Positions 31,913 to 41,823 of a stretch of DNA of 64,000 nucleotides are shown here, one piece after another (within the stretch, counting starts at the first letter, position 1; every line of letters begins with the position of its first letter). The position numbers were made by a program, and so were the translations under genes. This stretch comes from Dokdonella sp. (GTDB lineage Bacteria > Pseudomonadota > Gammaproteobacteria > Xanthomonadales > Rhodanobacteraceae). The stretch lies in contig JANQAE010000003.1 in NCBI GenBank assembly GCA_024707225.1, positions 310,001 to 374,000 on the forward strand. The letters run 5' to 3'. A model generated the notes under the pieces. It made no database searches. It saw only the letters and a program-made list of their open reading frames with translations, and had not been told where the DNA came from.

Positions 31913-33988
31913 CTACGGCACGATCTCGACGCGATGCGTGCCGACCGCCAGATCGCGCTTGAGCGTGATCCACAGCTCCTGCGCGCCGGCGCGCGGCGAC
32001 GGCAGCCAGTCCTGATCGCGGACCAGGGTCGCGCCGTTCAGGCGCAGCGTGGTCGGCAGGCCGCCGCTCCACTGGCGCACGACGATCAACGGATGGCGCA
32101 GCGTGCCGCTGCCGACGCCGATCGTCGCGTCGAGGCGGTTGGCCGCCGCGACGAAGGTCAGCGCGCCGTAGACCGCGTCGTAGCCGGCCGGCGCATAGGT
32201 CTGCACGGTCGCGTCGGCGACGCCGGCCGGGCCGCTGGTCGCGACCGAGCCGATCGAGGCGGCCAGCGTCAGCGTCTGGATCGTCTCGATCTGCGCGACC
32301 CGGGCGCCGACCGGATCGGCGCTGTGCGTGCCGAACACGATGTATGTCGAATAGCTCTTCTTCGGCCAGCCCGGCGCCATCGGATCGCCCGGCAGCGCGG
32401 TGCCGTTGGCCGATCCGCCGTAGTAGGCATTGCCGCGGATGCGGTACTGGGCCTGGCCGAGGAAGCCGAAGTTGGTGCCCCAGGCGATGCGTGCGCTGTT
32501 GGTCGGACCGCTGCCCGGCAGCGAGTAGTTGACGGTCTGGAACGGCCAGTTGTAGTTGCACGGCATCAGATGAGTGCCGGGACAGCCGCTGACCTGGGCG
32601 CTGCTGCGCATCCACAGGTCCTGGCCCCAGTAGCCGCCGGCGTCCTGCTGGTCGATCGTCTCGCTCTGCACGATGCCCATCGTCGCGTCGACCGCGCTGG
32701 TCCACAGCTTCGCGTACGGAATCGTATTGGGCTGGTTCCAGGTCCAGCCGCTCGCGAACGTCAGCGGTTCCTGCGTGCTGACGAAGCGGTAGCGGTCGCC
32801 CCAGCCGGTGCCGGCGATCGCGCTGCGCGCGGCGTCGCTGGCGGCGCCGTCGATGCGCAGCTCGCCGTACGGCGCGCGCGAGTCGTCGGCGAGGCGGCCG
32901 ACCGGCACCGCCGACAGATCCCAGGTGATCGACCACAGCGGGTCGTCGCGGCCGTTCGCGAACACCCAGTCGATCGTCACCGGCACGTCGTAGCGCGCGG
33001 CCGGCGCGGTCACCGTGCAATAGCGCGGATAGGCCTGCGTGAAGCGGAAGATCGCGTGGTGGCGGCCCGAGAACACGCGCTGGAACTGGCCCGGCGTGAA
33101 ATGGCCGAGGCTGGAGCTGTCGCCGCCGCCGGTGCAGAACGCGCCATCGGTCGGATGCGAGACCACGTAGCCGAAGCCGCCGGCGCCGCCGCCGACCGCG
33201 CTCAGCGTGCGCGTGGCCGCACCGACGCGATAGCGGAACTCGCGCAGCTCGCCGCCGCGGCTGCCGTCGGCCGTGGTGCCGGCATTGTTGTGGGCGAGCG
33301 TGGCCGAGCGCGGCAGGCCGGCGCGGTCGGTCCAGCCGAACCGATCGCCGCTGAGGCCGTCGATCGCAACGCCCTGCTCGATCGTCAGGCCGCCGGCCGG
33401 CGGCGGTCCGCTGCCTTCGAAGCCGTCGGCGAAGATCGGATCGGGCTGCGCGCCGCCCTCGAGCAGGCGCACCTCGTCGACGTGCACGCGCTGCGGATTG
33501 CCGGCCGCGTTGCCGCTGGCGTCGACCAGGTCGATGCGGTCGAACATGCCGGTATAGGCCAGCGGCGGATCGGCCAGCGCGACCAGGACCTCGCGAAACT
33601 GGCCGGCGCCGACCGCGCCGCCGGCGACGAAGCCGTCCAGTGCGGTGTCGACGACGGCGCTGCCGCCGGACTGCAGCACCAGGCGCAACTGCTCGCCGCC
33701 GGTCTCGCCGCGGATCCAGAAGCGCAGGCGACGATACGTCGCGGCGCTCAGCGGCTGGTCCGGCCGCGCGAACGACAGCCCCTGCCAGGAATGCGCGCGG
33801 AACGCGATCGCGTGCGTGCCGGCGTATACCGGCGCGGTCGAGGCCAGATCGACCTCGCCCCAGGACCAGTTCTGGAACCCGTTGCGCAACGCGTCGTCAT
33901 AGACGACCAGATCGGCCCGCGCGGTCGGTGCCGCACCGGCCAGGACCGCCGCCACCACGATGCGCCACCCGAACGACCACGCCTGCAT
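31913..33988 (-). CDS. secreted two-domain protein of unknown function
   Basis: A 691-residue exported protein (signal peptide IVVAAVLAGAAPTARA). Residues about 26-178 look like a galactose-binding or carbohydrate-binding beta-sandwich (NGFQNWSWGEVDL, FWIRGETGGEQLRLVLQSGG, FDRIDLVDASGNAAGNPQRVHVDEVRL). A linker follows with PDPIFADGFEGSGPPP, which contains the tail motif otherwise seen at C-termini. Residues about 205-691 form a large Trp/Tyr-rich domain (CPGTHLMPCNYNWPFQTVNYS, YRIRGNAYYGGSANG) that I cannot name; a glycan-active or binding function is possible. It stands alone, divergent from aceE. Confidence 0.75.
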   Translation of the reverse strand: MQAWSFGWRIVVAAVLAGAAPTARADLVVYDDALRNGFQNWSWGEVDLASTAPVYAGTHAIAFRAHSWQGLSFARPDQPLSAATYRRLRFWIRGETGGEQLRLVLQSGGSAVVDTALDGFVAGGAVGAGQFREVLVALADPPLAYTGMFDRIDLVDASGNAAGNPQRVHVDEVRLLEGGAQPDPIFADGFEGSGPPPAGGLTIEQGVAIDGLSGDRFGWTDRAGLPRSATLAHNNAGTTADGSRGGELREFRYRVGAATRTLSAVGGGAGGFGYVVSHPTDGAFCTGGGDSSSLGHFTPGQFQRVFSGRHHAIFRFTQAYPRYCTVTAPAARYDVPVTIDWVFANGRDDPLWSITWDLSAVPVGRLADDSRAPYGELRIDGAASDAARSAIAGTGWGDRYRFVSTQEPLTFASGWTWNQPNTIPYAKLWTSAVDATMGIVQSETIDQQDAGGYWGQDLWMRSSAQVSGCPGTHLMPCNYNWPFQTVNYSLPGSGPTNSARIAWGTNFGFLGQAQYRIRGNAYYGGSANGTALPGDPMAPGWPKKSYSTYIVFGTHSADPVGARVAQIETIQTLTLAASIGSVATSGPAGVADATVQTYAPAGYDAVYGALTFVAAANRLDATIGVGSGTLRHPLIVVRQWSGGLPTTLRLNGATLVRDQDWLPSPRAGAQELWITLKRDLAVGTHRVEIVP

Positions 33989-34203
33989 GTCCCTCTCCCC
34001 ATCGACCGGCAATCGACGGCCGCGTCCCGGCCGCTCATCAGCTTGCCTTACGAGAAACGACACGGCCAGCAGACATCGTCACGCTTCGGCGGGCGAAGGC
34101 CGCCGCCTCGCATCGATGCCGCGCGGCGGAGCGACAGCTGTCGCATCGCTCCGCCGCGCGAGGTTATTTTGCGTCGCGATCGCCCGGCGTGCCCCGGCGC
34201 CGC

Positions 34204-34209
34204 TAAAAT
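34204..34209 (+). promoter_or_regulatory. candidate -10 box of aceE
   Basis: TAAAAT in CCGCTAAAATGG, 64 bases before the aceE ATG. No -35 box is visible at the right distance. The same TAAAAT appears before the DUF3011 gene and yebC, which suggests a house promoter form. Confidence 0.35.
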
Positions 34210-34272
34210 GGCCCGGATCCCATTCATCCAGCACATCGAGCCGCGCCGAGAGCGGCCGCGGAGGGCACGTAC

Positions 34273-36993
34273 ATGAATCAGCTGCAGGACATCCTCGATC
34301 AGGACCTCGATCCGGTCGAGACCCGCGAGTGGACCGACTCGGTCAAGGCGGTCATCGAGGCCGAGGGCACCGACCGCGCGCACTTCCTGCTCGAGCGGAT
34401 GGTCGAGGAGACCCGCCGCGCCGGCGGCCATCTGCCGTTCGATCCGACCACCGAGTACATCAACACGATCCCGGCGCACCTGGAAGCCAAGTCGCCCGGC
34501 GACGCGGCGATGGAGTGGCGGATCCGCTCGATCATCCGCTGGAACGCGATGGCGATGGTCGTGCGCGCCAACCGCAAGCCCGGCGACCTCGGCGGCCACA
34601 TCGCCAGCTTCGCGTCGAGCGCGACGCTCTACGACGTCGGCTTCAACCATTTCTGGCGCGCACCGAGCGCGGCCCATCCGGGCGACCTGATCTTCCACCA
34701 GGGCCATTCCAGCCCGGGCGTCTATGCGCGCTCGTTCCTCGAGGGCCGCGTCAGCGAGGAGCAGCTGGACCATTTCCGCATGGAGGTGGCCGGCCACGGC
34801 AAGGGCCTGTCCTCGTATCCGCACCCGTGGCTGATGCCCGAGTACTGGCAGGTGCCGACGGTCTCGATGGGCCTGGGCCCGCTGCAGGCGATCTACCAGG
34901 CGCAGTTCTGGAAGTACCTCGAGCATCGCGGCCTGATCGCGCCGAGCGACCGCAAGGTCTGGTGCTTCATCGGCGACGGCGAGTCGGACGAGCCCGAATC
35001 GCTCGGCGCGATCTCGCTGGCCGGCCGCGAGGGCCTGGACAACCTGATCTTCGTCGTCAACTGCAATCTGCAGCGCCTCGACGGCCCGGTCCGCGGCAAC
35101 GGCAAGATCATCCAGGAGCTCGAAGGCGTGTTCCGCGGTGCCGGCTGGAACGTGCTCAAGCTGATCTGGGGCAGCTACTGGGATCCGCTCCTGGCGCGCG
35201 ACAAGAACGGCACGCTGCGCAAGCTGATGATGGAGACCGTCGACGGCGAGTACCAGAACTGCAAGGCCTTCGGCGGCGCGTACACGCGCGAGCACTTCTT
35301 CGGCAAGTATCCGGAGCTGCGCGAGATGGTCGCCAACCTGTCCGACGACGACATCTGGCGGCTCAACCGCGGCGGCCACGATCCGCACAAGGTCTACGCG
35401 GCCTACCACGAGGCGGTCAACACGCGCGGCCGGCCGACCGTGATCCTGGCCAAGACCGTCAAGGGCTACGGCATGGGCGGTGCCGGCGAGTCGCAGAACA
35501 TCACGCACCAGCAGAAGAAGATGGACGACGCGGCGATCCGCGCGTTCCGCGACCGCTTCAACATCCCGGTCTCCGACGCCGACCTGCCGAACGTGCCGTA
35601 CTACCACCCCGGCAAGGATTCGCCGGAGGTGCAGTACCTGATCGAGCGGCGCATGGCGCTCGGCGGCTTCCTGCCGCAGCGGCGGCCGAAGTCCGAGACG
35701 CTGGCGACGCCGGAGCTGGCGCTGTTCGAACCGCTGCTCAAGAGCAGCGGCGAGCGCGAGATCTCCACGACGATGGCGTTCGTCCGCGGCATCAACCTGC
35801 TGCTGCGCGACAAGGTGATCGGTCCGCGCATCGTGCCGATCGTCGCCGACGAGGCGCGCACGTTCGGCATGGAGGGCATGTTCCGCCAGATCGGCATCTA
35901 CGCGCCGTTCGGCCAGAAGTACAAGCCGATGGACGCCGACCAGCTGATGTACTACCGCGAGGACGAGAGCGGCCAGGTGCTGCAGCAGGGCATCAGCGAG
36001 CCGGGCGCGATGTCCTCGTGGATGGCCGCCGCGACCAGCTACTCGGTCAGCAACGTGCCGATGCTGCCGTTCTACATCTACTACTCGATGTTCGGCTTCC
36101 AGCGCATCGGCGATCTGGCCTGGGCCGCCGGCGACATGCGCGCGCGCGGCTTCCTGATCGGCGGCACCGCCGGGCGCACCACGCTCAACGGCGAGGGCCT
36201 GCAGCACGAGGACGGCCATTCGCACCTGCTCGCCGGCGCGATCCCGAACTGCCGCAGCTACGACCCGACGTTCTCGTTCGAGGTCGCGGTGATCCTGCAG
36301 GACGGCGTGCGGCGCATGCTGACCGAGCAGGAGGACACGTTCTACTACGTCACCGTGATGAACGAGAACTACGCGCATCCGGAGATGCCGCAGGGCGCCG
36401 AGGCCGGCATCATCAAGGGCATGTACCTGCTGCAGGACGGCGGTGCCGGCAAGAGCGGCGGCAAGGGCAAGAGCAAGGCCAGCAGCGTGCCGACCGTGCA
36501 GCTGCTCGGCTCCGGCACGATCCTGCGCGAGGTGCTGGCCGCGGCCGAGCTGCTCGAGAAGGAGTTCGGCGTCGCCTCGGACGTGTGGTCGTGCCCTAGC
36601 TTCAACGAGCTGCGCCGCGACGGCTTCGAGGTCGAGCGCTGGAACCGCCTGCATCCGATGGACGCGACGCCGCGCCAGGCCTGGGTCACGCAGTGCCTGG
36701 CCGACCGCGCCGGCCCGGTCGTCGCCGCGACCGACTACGTGCGCGGCTACGCCGACCAGATCCGCGCGTTCCTGCCCGACGGCAAGCGCTACGTCGTGCT
36801 CGGCACCGACGGCTACGGCCGCAGCGACTCGCGCGCGCATCTGCGCGGCTTCTTCGAGGTCGACCGCTACTGGATCGCGCACGCCGCGATCGCCGCGCTG
36901 GCCGCCGAAGGCCGGATGAATCCGGAAGACGTCGCGCGCGCGATCAAGCAGTGGAAGCTCGACCCGGACAAGCCGAACCCGGCCACGGTCTGA
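34273..36993 (+). CDS. aceE: pyruvate dehydrogenase E1 component, homodimeric
   Basis: A 906-residue thiamine-diphosphate enzyme, the decarboxylase of the pyruvate dehydrogenase complex. The TPP/magnesium motif runs from GDGESDEPES to VVNCN. The transketolase-like middle and C-terminal domains are complete (IGIYAPFGQKYKPMDADQ, TAGRTTLNGEGLQHEDGHS, TDGYGRSDSRAHLRGFFEVD). A short Lys/Gly-rich insert (GKSGGKGKSKASS) lies near residue 730. GGAGG is eight bases before the ATG. The E2 and E3 genes are not adjacent; the downstream gene is a DUF4166 protein. Confidence 0.95.
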   Translation: MNQLQDILDQDLDPVETREWTDSVKAVIEAEGTDRAHFLLERMVEETRRAGGHLPFDPTTEYINTIPAHLEAKSPGDAAMEWRIRSIIRWNAMAMVVRANRKPGDLGGHIASFASSATLYDVGFNHFWRAPSAAHPGDLIFHQGHSSPGVYARSFLEGRVSEEQLDHFRMEVAGHGKGLSSYPHPWLMPEYWQVPTVSMGLGPLQAIYQAQFWKYLEHRGLIAPSDRKVWCFIGDGESDEPESLGAISLAGREGLDNLIFVVNCNLQRLDGPVRGNGKIIQELEGVFRGAGWNVLKLIWGSYWDPLLARDKNGTLRKLMMETVDGEYQNCKAFGGAYTREHFFGKYPELREMVANLSDDDIWRLNRGGHDPHKVYAAYHEAVNTRGRPTVILAKTVKGYGMGGAGESQNITHQQKKMDDAAIRAFRDRFNIPVSDADLPNVPYYHPGKDSPEVQYLIERRMALGGFLPQRRPKSETLATPELALFEPLLKSSGEREISTTMAFVRGINLLLRDKVIGPRIVPIVADEARTFGMEGMFRQIGIYAPFGQKYKPMDADQLMYYREDESGQVLQQGISEPGAMSSWMAAATSYSVSNVPMLPFYIYYSMFGFQRIGDLAWAAGDMRARGFLIGGTAGRTTLNGEGLQHEDGHSHLLAGAIPNCRSYDPTFSFEVAVILQDGVRRMLTEQEDTFYYVTVMNENYAHPEMPQGAEAGIIKGMYLLQDGGAGKSGGKGKSKASSVPTVQLLGSGTILREVLAAAELLEKEFGVASDVWSCPSFNELRRDGFEVERWNRLHPMDATPRQAWVTQCLADRAGPVVAATDYVRGYADQIRAFLPDGKRYVVLGTDGYGRSDSRAHLRGFFEVDRYWIAHAAIAALAAEGRMNPEDVARAIKQWKLDPDKPNPATV

Positions 36994-37004
36994 AGGCCTT
37001 GCGC

Positions 37005-37583
37005 GTGTCCGGCGCACCGCCGGAACGCGCCTGCGGCGGCGCCGGCGGCGGCAGCCGGACGGTGCCGCCGCTGTGGCCGCTGCTGCTCGGTGCGGCGGCG
37101 CTGAGTGCCCTGCCGCCGCGCGTGCGCCGGCTGCACCAGGATGCGCGACCGTGCCGGTATGCCGGCAGCGTCGCGGTCGAACGCGGCTGCGGGCGCGCGG
37201 CGCGCCTGGCCGCCGCCGTGCTGCGACTGCCGCCGGCCGGCACGCATGCACTCCAGGTCGAGATCGCGGCCGACGCGCACGGCGAACGCTGGTCGCGCCG
37301 GTTCGGCGCGGTGCCGGTGACCTCGCGATTGACCATTCGCGACGGCCGCCTGATCGAGCGGATCGGCATCGCGGTGCTCGGCTTCGGGCTGACCGCCGCC
37401 GCCGACGGACTGCGCTGGCGCGCCGAGTCGCTGTCGATCGCCGGCATCGCGTTGCCGCGGCGCGGGTTCGAGGTCGCCGCGCACGAGTACGAGCAGGACG
37501 GCCGCTACCGCTTCGAGGTCACGGTAAGGCTCGCGCCGTTCGGTCTGCTGATCGCCTATGCCGGCAGCCTCGATGTCGACTGA
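37005..37583 (+). CDS. DUF4166 domain-containing protein
   Basis: A 192-residue protein recognised by LPPRVRRLHQ near the start, VERGCGRAARLAAAVLRLPPAG, WSRRFG, SRLTIRDGRLIERIG, FGLTAAADGLRWR and the ending AHEYEQDGRYRFEVTVRL. DUF4166 is found alone or fused to saccharopine dehydrogenase-like enzymes; its function is unknown. The start is taken as GTG at 37005 with AAGG eight bases upstream, eleven bases after the aceE stop. It overlaps the next gene by eleven bases, so the two are probably co-expressed. Confidence 0.8.
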   Translation: MSGAPPERACGGAGGGSRTVPPLWPLLLGAAALSALPPRVRRLHQDARPCRYAGSVAVERGCGRAARLAAAVLRLPPAGTHALQVEIAADAHGERWSRRFGAVPVTSRLTIRDGRLIERIGIAVLGFGLTAAADGLRWRAESLSIAGIALPRRGFEVAAHEYEQDGRYRFEVTVRLAPFGLLIAYAGSLDVD

Positions 37584-38005
37584 TCCGGATCCGGCCGAGA
37601 CGGTGCCGGCCGGGCCGGTCATCGTCTTCGACGGCGTCTGCCTGCTGTGCAGCCGCAGCGTCCGCTTCGTTCTGCGCCACGACCGCACCGGCCGCTTCCG
37701 CTTCGCGACGCAGCAGGGCGCGACCGGCCAGGCGCTGCTGCGCCGGCACGGCCTCGATCCGGTCGATCCGCCCTCGTTTCTGCTGGTCGAGGACGACCGC
37801 CGGCCATGTCGAGAGCGACGCTGTGCTGCGCGTGCTGAGCGGGCTCGGCGGCGCTTGGCGGCTCGGCGCGTTGCTGCGTGCGATACCGCGTCCGCTGCGC
37901 GATGCGGCCTATCGACGGGTCGCGCGCAACCGGCTGCGCTGGTTCGGCCGCGCCGAGCACTGCCTGCTGCCGACGCCCGAGACGCGCGCGCGCTTCCTGC
38001 CGTGA
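37573..38005 (+). CDS. DCC family thiol-disulfide oxidoreductase-like protein (DUF393), one frameshift
   Basis: About 144 residues. The DCC signature appears as VIVFDGVCLLCSRSVRFVLRHD, with a C-x-x-C pair. The C-terminal half (HVESDAVLRVLSGLGG, LGALLRAIPRPLRDAAYRRVARNR) is also typical. The halves are in different frames meeting at about 37798-37803; adding a GC pair gives DDRAGHVESDAV, and removing one C gives DDRGHVESDAV, so either error type fits. A paired redox protein for the DUF4166 partner is possible but unproven. The ATG at 37573 lies inside the end of the DUF4166 gene. Confidence 0.82.
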
Positions 38006-38078
38006 GGTCCGATTGACGCAGGCCCGCCGCTCGCCGAGGATCGTCCGCTCGGGCCCGCGGTCCGTCGAGAACGCCTCC

Positions 38079-38609
38079 ATGCCGAATCCGATCCGCCGCT
38101 TCGCGTCGCTGTGCCTGGCCGGCGCGCTGTACCTGGCCGCTGCCGTCGCGCAGAGCGCCACCCCGCCTGCCGCGGCCGCCGTACCCGCCACCGAGGAATT
38201 GCCCATGACCCGACACGCCAGCGGTGCCTTCGACGTCAAGCTGAGCCCGCTGCCGGTCGAGTCACCGGACGCCGACGAGCGGCGCGGCCGCATGGCGCTC
38301 GACAAGCGCTTCCACGGCGAGCTCGACGCGACCGGCATCGGCCAGATGCTGACCGCGACCGGCGCGGTGAAGGGCTCGGCCGGCTATGTCGCGATCGAAC
38401 GCGTCAGCGGCACCCTGCACGGCCGCACAGGCAGTTTCATGCTGCAGCACAGCGGCACGATGACGCGCGGCGAGCCGTCGCTGAGCATCACCGTGGTGCC
38501 GGATTCGGGCGACGGCGAGCTGACCGGCATCGAGGGCCGCATGACGATCACGATCAGCGACGGCGCGCACCGCTACGACCTGGCCTATCGCCTGCCCGAC
38601 TCGCCGTGA
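38079..38609 (+). CDS. DUF3224 domain-containing secreted protein
   Basis: A 176-residue protein with a signal peptide ([22 protein letters not shown]) and a DUF3224 beta-barrel domain from about residue 45 ([72 protein letters not shown]). Family members are allene-oxide-cyclase-like barrels of unknown role, usually cytoplasmic and without a leader, so the apparent signal peptide is worth noting. An internal Met ([11 protein letters not shown]) could be an alternative start without export. Confidence 0.82.
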   Translation: MPNPIRRFASLCLAGALYLAAAVAQSATPPAAAAVPATEELPMTRHASGAFDVKLSPLPVESPDADERRGRMALDKRFHGELDATGIGQMLTATGAVKGSAGYVAIERVSGTLHGRTGSFMLQHSGTMTRGEPSLSITVVPDSGDGELTGIEGRMTITISDGAHRYDLAYRLPDSP

Positions 38610-38617
38610 CCGGCGCC

Positions 38618-38636
38618 GCCGCCGCTCAGCGGCGGC
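38618..38636. terminator. hairpin at the otsA stop codon
   Basis: An 8-bp stem GCCGCCGC/GCGGCGGC with the loop TCA, which is the otsA stop codon. It lies between convergent DUF3224 and otsA genes. There is no T tract. Confidence 0.35.
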
Positions 38637-39996
38637 TCTGCTCGAGCGCCGCCAGGAACGCGTCGCGCCAGGCCGCGATGTCGTGCCGCGACAGATGGTC
38701 GAACATCGACCGCCAGCGCGCGCGGCGCTCCTCGAGCGGCATCGCCAGCGCCTGCTCGATCGCGTCGGCGGTGTCGTCGACGTCGTGCGGGTTGACGATC
38801 AGCGCGCCGCTCAGCTCGTTGGCGGCACCGGCGAAGCGCGACAGCACCAGCACACCTGGATCGTCGGCCGACTGCGCCGCGACGAACTCCTTGGCGACCA
38901 GGTTCATGCCGTCGCGCAGCGGCGTGACCAGGCCGATCTGCGCGACGCGGTAGTAGCCGGCCAGCGTCGCCTGCTGGAAGCTGCGATTGATGTAGCGGAT
39001 CGGCACCCAGTCCGGCTCGGCGTACTGGCCGTTGGTCGCGCCGGCCATCCGCTCAAGCCGTTCGCGCAGCTCGCGGTACTCGGGCACGTCCTCGCGCGTC
39101 AGCGGCGCGATCTGCATCATCGAGATCTGGCGGCGCCGCTCGACGTGACGCTCGAGAAAGCGCCCGAACGCGTCGAAACGCTCGGGCAGGCCCTTGGAGT
39201 AGTCGAGCCGGTCGACGCCGATCGCCAGCGCGCGCCCTTGCAGGCTCGCGACCAGGCCGCGCGTGGCCGCATGGGTCGATCCGCTGGCCGCCAGCCGCGC
39301 GATCAGCGCGGTGTCGATGCTGATCGGAAACGCCTCGATACGCAGCGAACGCCCGTTGCGCAGGCGCATGCCGCCGTCCTCGGGCGTCGCGCCGCATTCG
39401 CGCTCGAAGTAGTCGCACAGCGCATGGCGGTCGGCCGGCGTCTGCAGGCCGACCAGGTCGTAGTCGGCCAGCGACTCGATCAGGCGGCGATGCCCGGGCA
39501 GCATCGCCATCAGATCGACCGCCGGCAGCGGAATGTGCAGGAAGAAGCCGATCCGGGCACCGATGCCGAGCGCGCGCAGCTCGCCGGCGAGCGGAATCAG
39601 GTGATAGTCGTGGATCCAGACGGTGTCGTCGTCGCGCAGCAGGCCGGCCAGCTGCGCGGCGAAGCGCCGGTTGACGCGCAGATAGCCTTCCAGATTGCTG
39701 CGGCTGAACTCGACCAGGTTCGGCTGATAGTGGAACAGCGGCCACAAGGCACGGTTCGCATAGCCGAGATAGTAGGCCTCGTAGTCGGCGCGCGTCAGAT
39801 CGGTCAGCGCGAACGTGATCGGGCCGACCGTCTCCATGCGCGGCGCGTCGGCCGGTGCCGCCGCGATGCGGCCGCTCCAGCCGAACCACAGGCCGCCGCG
39901 CTGCGACAGCGCGGCCTGCATCGCGCCGGCCAGTCCGCCGGCGCGCAGCTCGCGCGGTACCGCGACGCGGTTGGAGACGACGACCAGGCGCCCCAT
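38626..39996 (-). CDS. otsA: trehalose-6-phosphate synthase
   Basis: A 456-residue GT20 enzyme joining UDP-glucose and glucose-6-phosphate. Conserved features include VVSNRVA at the N-terminus, the acceptor site Tyr/Trp in [25 protein letters not shown], the phosphate-binding Arg/Lys in [15 protein letters not shown], and [14 protein letters not shown] for UDP-glucose. GAGG is eight bases before the ATG at 39996. It is the last gene of the stress operon, 40 bases after the GH15 gene; otsB is two genes upstream. Trehalose is an osmo- and desiccation protectant. Confidence 0.93.
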   Translation of the reverse strand: MGRLVVVSNRVAVPRELRAGGLAGAMQAALSQRGGLWFGWSGRIAAAPADAPRMETVGPITFALTDLTRADYEAYYLGYANRALWPLFHYQPNLVEFSRSNLEGYLRVNRRFAAQLAGLLRDDDTVWIHDYHLIPLAGELRALGIGARIGFFLHIPLPAVDLMAMLPGHRRLIESLADYDLVGLQTPADRHALCDYFERECGATPEDGGMRLRNGRSLRIEAFPISIDTALIARLAASGSTHAATRGLVASLQGRALAIGVDRLDYSKGLPERFDAFGRFLERHVERRRQISMMQIAPLTREDVPEYRELRERLERMAGATNGQYAEPDWVPIRYINRSFQQATLAGYYRVAQIGLVTPLRDGMNLVAKEFVAAQSADDPGVLVLSRFAGAANELSGALIVNPHDVDDTADAIEQALAMPLEERRARWRSMFDHLSRHDIAAWRDAFLAALEQSRR

Positions 39997-40036
39997 CAGC
40001 GCATCCTCGCCGAGCCGATCCGGGCCCGCCTCGGCT

Positions 40037-41823
40037 TCACAGCCATTCCTCCCAGCTGCGCGACAGCCGCATCGCGGCATTGATCAGGCCGACCAGCGAA
40101 TAGGTCTGCGGAAAATTGCCCCACAGCTCGCCGGTCTGCGGCGCGATGTCCTCCGACAGCAGGCCCAGGCCGTTGCGTTGCGCGAGCAGGGTCTCGAACA
40201 GCGCGCGCGCCTCCTCGCGGCGGCCGATCGCGGCCAGCGCGTCGACGTACCAGAAGCTGCAGATCGTGAAGCTGGTTTCCGGCATGCCGAAGTCGTCGGG
40301 CGTCAGATAGCGGAACACGTGCGGTCCGCGCGCGAGGCCGGCGCCGATCGCCTCGACGGTCGCCACGTAGCGCGGATCGGCCGCGTCGACGAAGCCGAGC
40401 TCGGCCAGCAGCAGCAGGCTGGCGTCGAGGCCGTCGCCGTCGAACACGTCGACGAAATGGCCGGCCTGCGGATGCACCGCGCGCTGCAGGATCTTGGCGC
40501 GCATCGCATCGGCGCGTGTGGACCAGAGCGCGGCGCGCGCATCGAGGCCGAGCTGACGCGCGATCCGTGCCAGCCGCGCGCAGCCGGCCCAGCAGGTGAC
40601 GCTGGAATAGGTGTGCACCGAGGCGCGGCCGCGGAATTCCCAGAGCCCTGCATCGGGCTGGTCGTACAGCCGCCAGGCCGCCTCGCCGGCCGGCTCGAGC
40701 CGCGCGAACGCGGCAGCGTCGCCGGCCGCGACCAGGCGGCGGTCGAAGAACAGCTGCGTGGCGGCCAGCACGACGCTGCCGTGCACGTCGTGCTGCACCT
40801 GGCGCCAGGCGTCGTTGCCGATGCGCACCGGCCCCATGCCGCGGTAGCCGGCCAGGTGCGCCGCCTCGCGCTCGTGCAGCTCGCGCTCGAAGTGGATGCC
40901 GTAGACCGGCCCGAGATCGCCCTGCCCGGCAGCGAGGTTGAACAGGTAGCGCAGGTACTCCTCCATGCTGCGCGTCGCGCCGAGCCGGTTCAGCGCGCGC
41001 ACGACGAACGCCGCGTCGCGCAGCCAGCAGTAGCGGTAGTCCCAGTTGCGCACGGTGTGCGCGGCCTCGGGGATCGAGGTCGTCATCGCCGCGACGATCG
41101 CGCCGGTGCCCTCGTACTGGCACAGCTTCAGCGTGATCGCCGCGCGGATCACCGCGTCCTGCCACTCGGCCGGGATCGACAGGTAGCGCACCCACTCGTG
41201 CCAGTAGGCCAGCGTCGCCTCCTCGGCCTCGCGCGCGAAGCGCGCCGGCGACTCGGCCAGCGTCTCGTCGGGACCGAGCACGACATGCATCGGCCGGTCG
41301 AGCAGGAACGGCAGCTCATCGGCCAGCATCGGCAGCGGCACGTCGCTGGTCGCGCGCAGCACGAGACCGTCGAGCGCGTAGCGGACGTGATTGAGCCGAA
41401 CGTGCGCTCGGGCACGCGCGCGCCGTAGCCGGCCAGCGGCCGCAAGCGCAGCCGGATCCGCGGCGCGCCGGCCAGCGGCCGCAGCGTGCGGACCAGGCTC
41501 ATCGGATGGAATACGCGCTCGTGCAGCTTGTAGCGCGCCGCGAAGTCGGTGATCTCGACGATCGCGCCGTCGGCAGCGTGCAGCCGCGTGCGCAGGACCG
41601 CGCTGTTGTCCAGATAATGCCGCTCGACCGACACCTGGTCGTCGAGCACCACGTCGAAGAAGCCGGCGTCGCCGCCGCGCGGCGAGAGCAGGCTGCAGAA
41701 CACCGGATCGCCGTCGAAGCTCGGCAGGCAGGACCAGACGATGCGTCCGCGCGTGTCGATCAGCGCGCTGACGCTGCCGTTGCCGATGATGCCGAGGTCG
41801 AGATCGTGCTGCGGTTCGGTCAT
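40037..41823 (-). CDS. glycoside hydrolase family 15 protein, one frameshift
   Basis: About 596 residues. It begins LGIIGNGSVSALIDTRGRIVWSCLPSFDGDPVF, the N-terminal beta-sandwich of bacterial GH15, and continues with the (alpha/alpha)6 barrel: RNWDYRYCWLRDAAFVVRALNRLG, HVDVFDGDGLDASLLLLAE-like segments and WYVDALAAIGR. Family members hydrolyse alpha-glucosides; some, next to trehalose genes, are trehalases. One A seems lost at 41391-41392: TCAATCAC should be TCAAATCAC, giving FGSNHVRYALDG. The ATG overlaps the otsB stop by four bases (ATGA). Substrate is unproven. Confidence 0.88.
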
